The notes: generated by a model from the letters alone, not told the origin. A DNA stretch of 64,000 nt from Faucicola tetraodonis (GCA_032017425.1 DALZPW010000002.1), one strand, 5' to 3'; positions 45,386 to 54,486 are shown, numbered from the stretch's first letter. Numbers and translations are program-made.

Positions 45386-46720
45386 TTAACGCTCAATACG
45401 ATACCATGCATCACGGGCTGCTAGGCGAGCTTGGTCCCAAGTCAAACGAGAACTACCTTTGAATTGTTCCCAATCATTGCGTAAGTCATTTTCAACACTT
45501 TCAAACTCATTAGCTGTATTAAAATGATGACGGGCACGGTAACCATAATCATACGCTGAGCGATAGTCGGTATCGTAATCATAGCCTTGGCTATAGTAAG
45601 TCGTGGTATTGTAGTTATTACGCCAGTAGGTATCTTCTTCCGTATTACCTTCAAGCGTATTTGCTACGGCATTACCTGTGGCTGCACCTGCTACGGCACC
45701 AATTGCACCACCCACCACTGAACCTACGGGACCACCTACCGCACCAATCGCTGCGCCTGTAGCGGCACCGGCTGCCATACCTGTACCACTGGCAACAGGG
45801 TTAGCTTCTTTACGCTGTTCACCTGCTTCAGTTGGATTGACTGCTTCACCGACTTCATGACCTGCTGCCCCCCCAGCTACAGCGCCAATCGCGCCACCCA
45901 CTAAGGTACCGACAGGACCCGCTACTGAACCAACGGCTGCACCGGCTGCGGCGCCACCTAGTGCCCCAGAACCACTGGCAACTGGGTGAGGTTTTTCGTA
46001 AGCATCTTCAGCGGTGGTAGGATTGACTGCTTCACCGACTTCATGACCTGCCGCGCTACCTGCTACCGCGCCGATAGCGCCACCCACTAAGGTACCAACA
46101 GGACCGGCTACTGAACCAACGGCTGCACCTGCTGCGGCACCACCTAATGCACCTGTACCAGTAGCAACAGGATGGCCTTTTTCTTCACCTTCTGCATAGC
46201 CATCCACCGTACGAAGACGTGGTGAATATTCCTGACCAGAAATACGCGCGTCTGTTCTATCCCAACCATCACGAATGGCTTCTTTGGCATCTTCCCATGC
46301 AAGACGTGAATTACCTTTTACTTCATGCCAGCTACGTTCAAGGTCTGATTCAACACTGTCAAACGTTGTACCGGCTGGGTATTTTGCACGATTGGCATAA
46401 CCGACGGCATAAGCTGGTTGATAGTCAGTGGTATAATCATAACCATCTTTATAGTAGGTCGTTTGTGAATAGGTATCGTTCCAATAAGTATCTTCAATAG
46501 TTGGGTCAATCGCTTCACCTGCAGCGTGACCTGCAGCACCACCCGCGATAGCACCAATTGCGCCACCGATTAACATACCTAGTGGACCACCGATAGCACC
46601 AATGGCTGCACCTGCAGCCGCACCACCCATACTGCCTATTGCAGTACCGATTGGATGTGAGCCTGGTTCACCAGTGATAGGGTCGCGGTTTAAGTCTGAA
46701 TTATTAATATTATCTACCAT
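45386..46720 (-). CDS. Repetitive glycine-zipper protein with duplicated Tyr/Trp module
   Basis: I do not recognise a named family for the whole 444-residue protein. It has four glycine-zipper blocks of about 50 residues (about 22-72, 183-233, 245-293, 306-355) built on GGAAAGAAVGSVAGPVGTLV and GGAIGAVAGGAAGHEVGEAV; the middle two are almost identical. Two copies of another module (about 75-155 and 371-444) share EDTYW, TTYY, GYDY, TDY, YGYRAR, FESVENDL and the ending SRLAWEDAKEAIRDGW. There is no signal peptide. The ATG at 46720 follows GAGG. Glycine zippers suggest membrane insertion or self-association, and the aromatic module suggests a soluble partner. A stress or surface role is possible but unproven. 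Confidence 0.8.
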   Translation of the reverse strand: MVDNINNSDLNRDPITGEPGSHPIGTAIGSMGGAAAGAAIGAIGGPLGMLIGGAIGAIAGGAAGHAAGEAIDPTIEDTYWNDTYSQTTYYKDGYDYTTDYQPAYAVGYANRAKYPAGTTFDSVESDLERSWHEVKGNSRLAWEDAKEAIRDGWDRTDARISGQEYSPRLRTVDGYAEGEEKGHPVATGTGALGGAAAGAAVGSVAGPVGTLVGGAIGAVAGSAAGHEVGEAVNPTTAEDAYEKPHPVASGSGALGGAAAGAAVGSVAGPVGTLVGGAIGAVAGGAAGHEVGEAVNPTEAGEQRKEANPVASGTGMAAGAATGAAIGAVGGPVGSVVGGAIGAVAGAATGNAVANTLEGNTEEDTYWRNNYNTTTYYSQGYDYDTDYRSAYDYGYRARHHFNTANEFESVENDLRNDWEQFKGSSRLTWDQARLAARDAWYRIER

Positions 46721-47210
46721 AATGGTATCCTCATTTGAAGTTTTTTCATCCAAGCCATACGAGTGTTTAGAAAAAATTTTTAATATGGCTATTATTTTTA
46801 TTGTCGTAAAACGATTAAAAGTGACGTTAACTTAAAATCAATAAATTAAAATCAATTTTTTCATCAATCCGTTTTCGGTTATTACCGTTTCATAATAATA
46901 AATTTTTGTATTTGCTGTATAGTATTATGATCAGTCTTTTTCGTAGAGTTTGGTAAACCTAAAGCCTATTAGATGATGTTTGTGTAACAAAGATAATCAA
47001 TTGGTGAAAGGGATACAAAAAAACGTAATTAAAGACCGTCGATTATAAAAATTTTTTAGGCAGAGTTTTTACTTAAAACAGTTATGTAGCTATTTTTCAC
47101 CCTATAAAAATCAGCAAATAAAGCCGTTAATTGGTAGAATACCCATAAATTTTTGAAACCTGTTAGCATTGGTTCAATTAAGCTATTTATCCAAATTTAA
47201 AGAGGCTCGT
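46721..47210. other. Intergenic region between the glycine-zipper gene and guaA
   Basis: This 490-base AT-rich gap separates two divergent genes. It must hold both promoters. I see no open frame with a ribosome binding site, no recognisable RNA and no purine riboswitch. Confidence 0.6.
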
Positions 47211-48794
47211 ATGTCAACATCCAACCACTCAATCAAACAAGACCGTATCTTGGTACTGGATTATGGTTCACAGTACAGTCAACTGATTGCGCGCCGCGTG
47301 CGCGAAGCAGGGGTATTCTGTGAAATGTACCCATACGATATCGACGCACAGCGCATTCACGACTTTGGTGCAAAAGGGGTTATTTTATCGGGCGGTCCAG
47401 AGAGCGTATATGCAGAAAATAGCCCAAAAATTAATGACGCCGTATTTGATATCAATGTGCCTGTACTAGGCATTTGCTATGGTATGCAGGCGATGGCAGA
47501 TCGGTTTGGTGGCAAAATCGAAGCCAGTAGTCACCAAGAGTTTGGCGCTGCTATCATTGAAAAAACCGCTCAAGATAGCTTTTTTAACGGCATTGAAGAT
47601 GAGCCCAACAAATTACACGTTTGGATGAGTCATGGTGATAAAGTTGTTGAGTTACCTGCAGGCTTTGAAGTGACTGCGATAACCCCAAGCTGTCCCATTG
47701 CGGCGATGGCAAATGAGAGTAAGCATTATTACGGAGTGCAGTTTCATCCAGAAGTGACCCATACTTTGCAAGGTGAAGCATTGATTAGCCGATTTGTGCA
47801 CCAAATCTGTGGCTGTGCCAATGCCTGGACACCGGACAATATCGTTGAGATGCGTGTCGCGCAGTTAAAACAACAAATTGGCGATGAGCAAGTGTTGCTG
47901 GGGCTTTCGGGCGGCGTAGATAGCTCGGTGGTAGCCGCACTGCTTCACAAAGCGATTGGCGAGCAGCTAACCTGTGTGTTTGTTGATAATGGTTTGTTAC
48001 GGCTCCATGAAGGCGACCAAGTGATGCAAATCTTTGCTGAAAACATGGGCGTTAAAGTCATTCGCGTGGATGCTGAGGAACGTTTTTTGACCGCATTGGC
48101 TGGCGTTAGCGATCCAGAAGCCAAACGTAAAATCATTGGCAAAACCTTCATCGATGTGTTTGCGGATACCGCACGTGAACTGTCGGGTGAGGGCAAAGGC
48201 ATTCAATTCTTAGCACAAGGTACCATTTACCCCGATGTCATTGAATCTGCAAAAAGTCACCAAGGCAAAGCGCATGTAATCAAGTCGCACCACAATGTCG
48301 GTGGCTTGCCAGACGATTTGCAATTCAAACTCATTGAACCCTTACGTGATTTGTTTAAAGATGAAGTTCGTAAGCTTGGTGTGACATTAGGGCTACCTGA
48401 AAAAATGATTTATCGTCATCCTTTCCCAGGTCCAGGTCTAGGCGTGCGTATCCTGGGTGAAGTGAAAAAAGAATATGCCGATATTTTGCGTCAAGCCGAT
48501 GCCATCTTTATGCAAGAGTTGGAAAAATCTGGTTGGTATGATAAAACCGCACAAGCGTTTGCCGTGTTCCAACCGGTAAAATCAGTGGGCGTGGTCGGTG
48601 ATGGTCGCCGTTATGCATGGGTGATTGCGTTACGAGCGGTTGAAACCATCGACTTTATGACAGCACGTTTTGCCCATTTACCGTATGATTTGATTGAAAC
48701 CGTGTCCAATCGCATCATGAATGAAATCAAAGAAGTCTCACGTGTGACCTACGATATCTCAAGTAAGCCACCAGCGACCATTGAATGGGAATAA
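47211..48794 (+). CDS. guaA: GMP synthase (glutamine-hydrolysing)
   Basis: GuaA aminates XMP to GMP. The 527-residue enzyme has a class I glutamine amidotransferase domain (about 1-205) with LGICYGMQAMA (nucleophile Cys) and the His/Glu pair in GVQFHPEVTHT. An ATP-pyrophosphatase domain follows with LLGLSGGVDSSVVAALLH. The C-terminal dimerisation domain ends DISSKPPATIEWE. The ATG at 47211 follows AGAGG; an upstream frame of 14 codons is unsupported. guaB is not adjacent. Confidence 0.97.
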   Translation: MSTSNHSIKQDRILVLDYGSQYSQLIARRVREAGVFCEMYPYDIDAQRIHDFGAKGVILSGGPESVYAENSPKINDAVFDINVPVLGICYGMQAMADRFGGKIEASSHQEFGAAIIEKTAQDSFFNGIEDEPNKLHVWMSHGDKVVELPAGFEVTAITPSCPIAAMANESKHYYGVQFHPEVTHTLQGEALISRFVHQICGCANAWTPDNIVEMRVAQLKQQIGDEQVLLGLSGGVDSSVVAALLHKAIGEQLTCVFVDNGLLRLHEGDQVMQIFAENMGVKVIRVDAEERFLTALAGVSDPEAKRKIIGKTFIDVFADTARELSGEGKGIQFLAQGTIYPDVIESAKSHQGKAHVIKSHHNVGGLPDDLQFKLIEPLRDLFKDEVRKLGVTLGLPEKMIYRHPFPGPGLGVRILGEVKKEYADILRQADAIFMQELEKSGWYDKTAQAFAVFQPVKSVGVVGDGRRYAWVIALRAVETIDFMTARFAHLPYDLIETVSNRIMNEIKEVSRVTYDISSKPPATIEWE

Positions 48795-48812
48795 AGCGAT
48801 TAAAAAAAGCTA

Positions 48813-48846
48813 ATAAAAAAAGGCGATTGATTATCGCCTTTTTTAT
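48813..48846. terminator. Bidirectional terminator between guaA and dsbB
   Basis: AAAAAAGGCGAT and ATCGCCTTTTTT pair around a five-base loop between two convergent genes. Confidence 0.9.
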
Positions 48847-48870
48847 GGTTTTAAACCACGACCGATAGTG

Positions 48871-49395
48871 TTATCGAGTATTGCTTTTACGGATCGCCAA
48901 AACAATCATTACCAATAAAATGCTAAAAAACCCCAGTGATAATTCTGGGATACTAAAGCTTAAAAACGTCCAGTCAATCACCGCACACTCGCCAGAACCT
49001 TTAAACACTTCTTTCAACACTTGGGCAATCGGTAAGGTATCCATCCAATAGTCTAACCCAGGACCACACGACGGGACTTGGTCAGGTGGCAGATGTTGAA
49101 TCCATACATGGCGAATCGCCACAGCAATTGACCACAAAATGCCGAGCAGCGCGCCAAACATCAACAAAATCTTTGCCCAAGCTTGTTTTGGATTGAGCAA
49201 AAAGGCGATAAAGGCAAAAATCCCCATCACAATCAAACCCACTCGCTGAAAGATACACAGCGGACACGGGTCTAATTTTACCACCCCTTGCAAATAAAAA
49301 TAGGCGAAACTCATGCCAATAATGCTGGCTAACGTCAATAGTCCTGTCAGTCCCCGATAACTTAACAAGCTGTGGGTCAATGAAGCATCACGCAT
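48871..49395 (-). CDS. dsbB: Disulfide bond formation protein DsbB
   Basis: DsbB reoxidises DsbA and passes electrons to quinones. The 174-residue inner-membrane protein has four membrane helices and two periplasmic Cys pairs: LDPCPLCIFQRVG (CPLC) and the later PSCGPGLDYW with GSGECAVID. Its length matches the E. coli protein. The ATG at 49395 is preferred over a TTG 45 bases upstream because it gives a normal N terminus, though neither has a strong ribosome binding site. dsbA is not in the window. Confidence 0.9.
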   Translation of the reverse strand: MRDASLTHSLLSYRGLTGLLTLASIIGMSFAYFYLQGVVKLDPCPLCIFQRVGLIVMGIFAFIAFLLNPKQAWAKILLMFGALLGILWSIAVAIRHVWIQHLPPDQVPSCGPGLDYWMDTLPIAQVLKEVFKGSGECAVIDWTFLSFSIPELSLGFFSILLVMIVLAIRKSNTR

Positions 49396-49498
49396 AAAAA
49401 AACCATCAAACAATTTAGTGAAAAAGAATAAGCCAAACAATAGCGCTTAGAATTTTAGAAATTTAACCCTATAAAATAATCAGCGCAACGATACCTGC

Positions 49499-49532
49499 TA
49501 ACTGGCACCTGATAACTAGCACCTACTAATTA
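49499..49532. repeat. Short 14-base tandem repeat at the 3' end of gshA
   Basis: TAACTGGCACCTGA and TAACTAGCACCTAC are adjacent, followed by a partial third copy TAATTAG. It lies directly beyond and slightly into the gshA stop codon. Confidence 0.65.
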
Positions 49533-51095
49533 GCGAAATTGACCTACATATGCATAAAAATCTTGTGTGTCATTCTGCTCGATATCAGCCTGCTCACGCA
49601 CAGAGTCTTTGGCAAGCTGCTCGAAGTAAGTCATTTGCTCAGGGACCAATCCTTGATGTCTTAAGCGATTGGCATGCATTTGCGCCAGTGACTTACCAAA
49701 CTGCCAGCTACTATCAAAGCGTTCGGTATCGGCTAATACTTGTGCTGATAGGGTATTGTCGGGATTTTGCGCTTTTGCCATCATTGATTGCCACGCGTTG
49801 CGGTAATCATTACTACCATAGGTGACATCTAAGAGTTCTGATAGCTTACGCATACCTAGCAAATGCTGTACTAGCCAGTCTTTAAATGCGACTTGCCCTG
49901 CTAGTGTATCAATCATTAAGTTTGGCTCGCGCCCTTGATTGACAATTTTTTCTTGGTTTTGAGCAAGTAGGGCATCTTCATCGGGCAATAAGTCAGGACT
50001 ATCTAGCAATAGGCAGTACAATGCTAAAATTTCCATAAAACAGGCGGTATTTAAGCTGATACCGATTTCGCTATACGGATCTAAGTCAATCGCTCGGAGT
50101 TCCACATAAGCGATACCGCGCTTGGCTAAGGCATCACTGGGGTTTTCGCCAGGTTGGGTGATTTGTTTGGGTCGAATCGGGCTGTAGTACTCGTTTTCAA
50201 TCTGCAAAATATGGTCATTGATTTGAATGGGGTAGCCGTTGTCGTCATCGAGTCCCAACGCGCTAAAATTAGGATGCGGCGTGTGGATGGCATTACGCAA
50301 ACCAGCGACATATTCATCAAGACTGTTGTAGCGGATATCTAAATCATCTTGTACGCTATTTTGGTAACCCAGTTTGCCCATACGCAGGGAAGTGGCGTTG
50401 GGTAAATAGTAAGTTGATGCGTTCATTGGCTTTAGCGGATGCTCGCGACCTTTTAAAAAACACGCGCACACGGCAGGACTTGCACCAACCAAATACAGCA
50501 CCATACCACTTAGACGCTTGAAGTTACGAATCAGACCCAAGTATTTTTCATTTTTAAATTCAGTTAATGACTGGGTATCACCTAACTGCTGTTGCCAAGC
50601 GGTGAATAAATTATCACCAAATGATAAATTATAATGCAATCCAGCAATGGTCTGCATACGGCGACCATAGCGAATACCCAAGCCGTGACGATAGAGGGTT
50701 TTTAATCTACCTGAGTTTGAGGTGCCATAGTCTGCCAGCAAAATATCTTCATCGTCCGAAATCATACAAGGCATCGACATCGACCAAAACAGCTCATCAT
50801 CGGTCAAAGCATTTTGAACCACAATATGCAAATCACGCAGCATATCAAGCGCTTCTTTCACCGTGGGTTTTGGCTCAGTAATTAGCTCTAACAAGCTTTC
50901 GGCGTAGTCAGTAGTGATAAAAGGGTGAGTGAGTTTTGAGCCAAGCTTTGCCGGGTGTGGGGTAGTGGCGATATATCCCTCAGGGCTCATACGTAAGCCT
51001 TCTTTTTCGATACCCCGTAGCATGCCATGAATGTTTTCAGCGGTCAGCCAAGTAGGTAGCTGCAAAGAAGTACAAGTTTGAGGCGCTTGGGTCAT
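49530..51095 (-). CDS. gshA: Glutamate-cysteine ligase
   Basis: GshA makes gamma-glutamylcysteine, the first step of glutathione synthesis. The 521-residue protein shows the class 1 (enterobacterial) signatures GIEKEGLRM, FITTDYAESLLELIT, MQTIAGLHYNLSFGD, the YLVGASPAVCACFL segment and YVELRAIDLDPY. GGATAA precedes the ATG. A glutaredoxin-fusion peroxidase that depends on glutathione lies 3.5 kb away, but broken. Confidence 0.94.
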   Translation of the reverse strand: MTQAPQTCTSLQLPTWLTAENIHGMLRGIEKEGLRMSPEGYIATTPHPAKLGSKLTHPFITTDYAESLLELITEPKPTVKEALDMLRDLHIVVQNALTDDELFWSMSMPCMISDDEDILLADYGTSNSGRLKTLYRHGLGIRYGRRMQTIAGLHYNLSFGDNLFTAWQQQLGDTQSLTEFKNEKYLGLIRNFKRLSGMVLYLVGASPAVCACFLKGREHPLKPMNASTYYLPNATSLRMGKLGYQNSVQDDLDIRYNSLDEYVAGLRNAIHTPHPNFSALGLDDDNGYPIQINDHILQIENEYYSPIRPKQITQPGENPSDALAKRGIAYVELRAIDLDPYSEIGISLNTACFMEILALYCLLLDSPDLLPDEDALLAQNQEKIVNQGREPNLMIDTLAGQVAFKDWLVQHLLGMRKLSELLDVTYGSNDYRNAWQSMMAKAQNPDNTLSAQVLADTERFDSSWQFGKSLAQMHANRLRHQGLVPEQMTYFEQLAKDSVREQADIEQNDTQDFYAYVGQFR

Positions 51096-51204
51096 AGTTA
51101 TCCTAGAATTATTGTTAATTGTGTGAAATTATGCCACCAAATTTAGGCAAACACTATCAAAATATCGTGATGACGAAATTACCAATTGCGATAATCGCCA
51201 AACG

Positions 51205-51233
51205 TAAAAAACCCACAGTAAATACCGTGGGTA
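51205..51233 (-). terminator. Terminator of the roadblock/LC7 gene
   Basis: On the minus strand, ACCCAC and GTGGGT pair around ten bases and are followed by six Ts, about 70 bases past the roadblock gene. Confidence 0.7.
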
Positions 51234-51303
51234 TGATAAAAACTATCGTATTATTTGATTAAGCGGTAATTTTTACCTAAAACTTTTAATCAACAACAAG
51301 GCA

Positions 51304-51660
51304 TTAAGAGAAATCTAATTCAGTCTCAAACCCTTTTAATTCATGACGCGCCATGGCTAAGTTTGATTTTTGACGATCAAGTACTAGGTATAAGAATAGG
51401 TTTTCGTTACGGACTAGCGGACGGATTAAGTGATATTGTTTACTTAATGTGATTAGGATGTCTTCGATATTATCATTAAGGTTTAAAGCTTTAGAAGCTT
51501 TACGTTTTGCACGTACTACTTCAGTGTTTCCCGCTGCTGCAACTTCAAGGTCGATACCATTACCCGTTGTGGCAAGGGCTAGACCTGATTCGCTGTCAAC
51601 CAATGCAGCTGCAATAAAACCATCGATGTTATTGAGTGAGTCTAAAGATAATTTAGCCAT
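51304..51660 (-). CDS. Roadblock/LC7-like small protein
   Basis: The 118-residue protein resembles the roadblock/LC7 fold: an N-terminal helix then GFIAAALVDSESGLALATTG, a helical centre with VRAKRKASKALN, and strands including YHLIRPLVRNENLFLYLVLD. Such proteins act as dimeric scaffolds or GTPase regulators (MglB type), but no small GTPase gene is nearby. There is no signal peptide. It is monocistronic, with its own terminator and a long AT-rich upstream region carrying a palindrome. Function here is not known. Confidence 0.7.
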   Translation of the reverse strand: MAKLSLDSLNNIDGFIAAALVDSESGLALATTGNGIDLEVAAAGNTEVVRAKRKASKALNLNDNIEDILITLSKQYHLIRPLVRNENLFLYLVLDRQKSNLAMARHELKGFETELDFS

Positions 51661-52043
51661 GATAAGCTCCTTGGTATTATTAAATTAATAATAAAGATTG
51701 CTTAATTATCATTGCTTAGCTAACAAACTTAAATCATTAACACATTTAACGTTAAGTAATTAACAAGAATAAATTAATGTCAACCTATATTAGGGTACTT
51801 GATGATAACACTTAGGTGTTATTACGCTGTAGATCACACCATTATTATGGATAAAGGCTGACAACACAAATAAAATCTGATAAACGCTAAAAAAATGTAG
51901 ATGATTTTGTTCAAAGGTAACAAATACAGGATAAACGCAAATTAAAAGGCTAAACTTAACAGTTATTGACTATATTTAAGCTCAAGCCTTTTAATCATTC
52001 AAATAAACTAGGTAAAAAACCACAGTAAAATTAGCCAGTAAAG
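51661..52043. other. Intergenic region upstream of the roadblock gene
   Basis: This 383-base AT-rich region has no convincing gene. It holds a promoter region and the palindrome at 51805-51822. The rest is low-complexity A/T sequence. Confidence 0.5.
51805..51822. promoter_or_regulatory. Palindrome, candidate operator
   Basis: ATAACAC and GTGTTAT form perfect seven-base arms around TTAG. It lies 145 bases upstream of the roadblock gene. The regulator is unknown. Confidence 0.4.
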
Positions 52044-52400
52044 CTAGATAGAAAATGACGAACCACAACCACAAGTCGTGGTGGCGTTTGGATTGTTGAC
52101 GGTAAAACGCGAGCCTTCCAAGCCTTCCACATAATCAATGGTTGAGCCATGTAAATATTGGTAGCTCAAACTATCAACGACCAATGCTACGTCATCGTTG
52201 CTAAAGGTAGCATCATCATCGCCCAAGTTCTCTTCAAAATTAAAACCATACGAAAAACCCGAACAGCCACCACCCGTCACATATACGCGTAGCATCAAGT
52301 CGTTATTGCCTTCTGAATCACGTAGGCTACGCACTTTTTTGGCAGCATTATCGGTCAAGGTCATGCCATCAACCATACTATCAGTTACGGTATCGCTCAT
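52044..52400 (-). CDS. erpA: Iron-sulfur cluster insertion protein ErpA
   Basis: ErpA is an A-type carrier that delivers [4Fe-4S] clusters to target proteins. The 118-residue protein has the conserved Cys triad in GGGCSGFSYGFNFEE and TTCGCGSSFSI. The N-terminal LTDNAAKKVRSL is typical. The ATG at 52400 follows AGGA and gives a normal length; the frame extends 24 codons further upstream without support. It stands alone, divergent from the ABC-F gene. Confidence 0.92.
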   Translation of the reverse strand: MSDTVTDSMVDGMTLTDNAAKKVRSLRDSEGNNDLMLRVYVTGGGCSGFSYGFNFEENLGDDDATFSNDDVALVVDSLSYQYLHGSTIDYVEGLEGSRFTVNNPNATTTCGCGSSFSI

Positions 52401-52509
52401 CGGAGTATTCCTTATAAAAACTTTTTTCTTATTATGGGGTGCTTGCTTTATACTATCAAGAATTTTTCCCATTTAATTTTAGTCAAATTTTTTGAGTTTT
52501 GAGCCGATT

Positions 52510-54483
52510 ATGATAGAACTAAAAGATGCCAGTATTCGCCGTGATGGGCGGGTATTATTTAAAGATGTTAATTTGCAAATCCATCCAGGTTGGAAAATCG
52601 GGTTAACAGGCAACAATGGCACAGGTAAATCCAGTTTTTTTGCGACGCTATTGACCCAAAAGGGCGAAGGCGAATTGGCACTCGACACAGGCAGTCTATC
52701 GGTTCCAAACAGTTGGCAAATCGGTCATATGGCGCAAGAGATTGAAAGTACTGACCAATCGGCAATAGATTTTGTGCTCAGTGGCGACAAAGAATACTTT
52801 GAGCTGCAAGATAAGATTAACCATCCAGATACTTTGTCAGAAGATGAGCTTGCCCATGTGCACGCGCGCTTCGATGATATCCATGGTTATAGTACCCCTG
52901 CAAAAGCCTCCCAAACCATGACAGGACTTGGCTTTAATGTCGCTCAAGAAAGCCAACCTGTGAGTAGTTTTTCAGGGGGCTGGCGTATGCGCCTAAACCT
53001 TGCCAAAACCTTAATGAGCCGAGCGGATTTATTGTTGCTTGATGAACCGACCAACCACTTGGATTTAGATGCCATCTTGTGGCTTGAAGAATGGCTCAAA
53101 GCCTATGATGGCACGCTACTCATGATTTCGCATGACCAAGCGTTTTTGGATAATGTAGTGAGCAATATCTTGCATATTGAAAACCAACAAATGACCCTTT
53201 ATACAGGCAATTACAGCACCTTTGTGCGTACCCGCAGTGAACGCCTAGCCCAGCAGCAGCAACAGTTTGAAAAACAACAAGAAACCCGTGCCCACCTTGA
53301 AGATTTTATTCGCCGTTTTAAAGCCAAAGCTTCTAAAGCCAAACAAGCGCAAGCCCGTGTCAAACAGCTGGAGCGGATGACCGAGCTAGCGCCTATCATG
53401 GCGGACAACCCGTTTCAGTTTCGGTTCAAATCCCCTGTGCAATTAACATCGCCATTATTGGTGCTAGACAATGCCAGTGTGGGTTACAACGGTGTACCAC
53501 TTATCGAGAATATTCGCCTACAAATTACCCCTGACAGCCGCATCGGTCTGCTAGGGATGAATGGCGCAGGCAAATCAACGGTCATTAAAGGCTTGGTGGG
53601 TGAGTTGCCTATCTTGGCTGGGACGCGTAAAGCTGCAGATAGTTTGGTACTGGGGTATTTTAACCAACACCAAATGGATAGCCTCGATGGAGAAGCATCA
53701 CCTATATTGATGCTGCAGCGTCTCGCAGGCAAAACTTCAGACGCTGATTTACGGGCGTTTTTAGGGAGTTTTGACTTTCGCGGTGAGCGCATTGATACCA
53801 AAAGCAAGTTGTTCTCTGGCGGTGAGCGGGCAAGACTCACCCTTGCGCTTATCGTATGGCAGCGTCCCAATGTTTTGGTATTAGACGAGCCGACCAATCA
53901 CCTGGATTTAGAGATGCGGCAAGCGTTGAGCATGGCTCTGCAAGAGTTTGAAGGGGCGGTCATTCTGGTGTCACATGACCGAGAAATGATAGCCAATGTT
54001 TGCGATGAGCTATATTTGGTGCATGATGGTCAATGTAACATCTTTGACAATGACATCGCTTATTATAGTCAGTGGTTATCACAGACCCGTAAACAGCAAG
54101 CCAAACAAGCGAACGACAATAAAAAGCTCGAAGACAAAAAATTAGCCGACCATGAAACAGATGTTTCACGTGAAACGTCTAACTTACCCAATGCGTTATC
54201 CAAAGAAGAACAACGCAAAAAATCCGCTGAACAGCGTAAACTCACCGCGCCCATCCGTAAAAAAATCGAAAACGAGGAAAAGCAACTAGAAAAATTCATG
54301 GCACAGCTAGGTGAGGTTGAAGAAAAACTGGGTGATGCAGGTCTGTATGATGATAGCCGAAAAGCCGATTTGTTAACGTTGCTCGATGAGCAGACGGCAT
54401 TAAAAAGTGACATTGAAGCAGTCGAAGAGCAGGTGATGAATTTAATGATGGCACTTGAAGAGATGGAAAATAATTTTAACTAG
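52510..54483 (+). CDS. ABC-F family ATPase (YheS-like)
   Basis: The 657-residue protein has two ABC cassettes and no membrane domain, as in ribosome-acting ABC-F proteins. Cassette 1 has GLTGNNGTGKSSFFATL and SGGWRMRLNLAKTL with LLLLDEPTNHLDLDAI. The interdomain linker (about 240-310) is Gln/Lys-rich. Cassette 2 has GLLGMNGAGKSTVIKGL and FSGGERARLTLALI with VLVLDEPTNHLDLEM. A C-terminal coiled coil follows (about 570-657). VSRET near residue 552 is encoded by a parS-like site in the flexible link before the coiled coil. The layout favours YheS over Uup. A TTG upstream of the ATG is unsupported. Confidence 0.9.
   Translation: MIELKDASIRRDGRVLFKDVNLQIHPGWKIGLTGNNGTGKSSFFATLLTQKGEGELALDTGSLSVPNSWQIGHMAQEIESTDQSAIDFVLSGDKEYFELQDKINHPDTLSEDELAHVHARFDDIHGYSTPAKASQTMTGLGFNVAQESQPVSSFSGGWRMRLNLAKTLMSRADLLLLDEPTNHLDLDAILWLEEWLKAYDGTLLMISHDQAFLDNVVSNILHIENQQMTLYTGNYSTFVRTRSERLAQQQQQFEKQQETRAHLEDFIRRFKAKASKAKQAQARVKQLERMTELAPIMADNPFQFRFKSPVQLTSPLLVLDNASVGYNGVPLIENIRLQITPDSRIGLLGMNGAGKSTVIKGLVGELPILAGTRKAADSLVLGYFNQHQMDSLDGEASPILMLQRLAGKTSDADLRAFLGSFDFRGERIDTKSKLFSGGERARLTLALIVWQRPNVLVLDEPTNHLDLEMRQALSMALQEFEGAVILVSHDREMIANVCDELYLVHDGQCNIFDNDIAYYSQWLSQTRKQQAKQANDNKKLEDKKLADHETDVSRETSNLPNALSKEEQRKKSAEQRKLTAPIRKKIENEEKQLEKFMAQLGEVEEKLGDAGLYDDSRKADLLTLLDEQTALKSDIEAVEEQVMNLMMALEEMENNFN
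54162..54177. other. parS-like site 11, inside the ABC-F gene
   Basis: TGTTTCACGTGAAACG matches parS at 15 of 16 positions and is read as VSRET. It is the rightmost site found, about 16.5 kb right of oriC. Confidence 0.8.
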
Positions 54484-54486
54484 CCA

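Noticed and set aside
45678..46720. CRISPR or tandem-repeat array suggested by repeated GC-rich units
   Set aside because: The repeats are in-frame coding repeats of the glycine-zipper protein, with no spacers.
46836..47210. Purine riboswitch before guaA
   Set aside because: The conserved loop sequences and three-way junction were not found.
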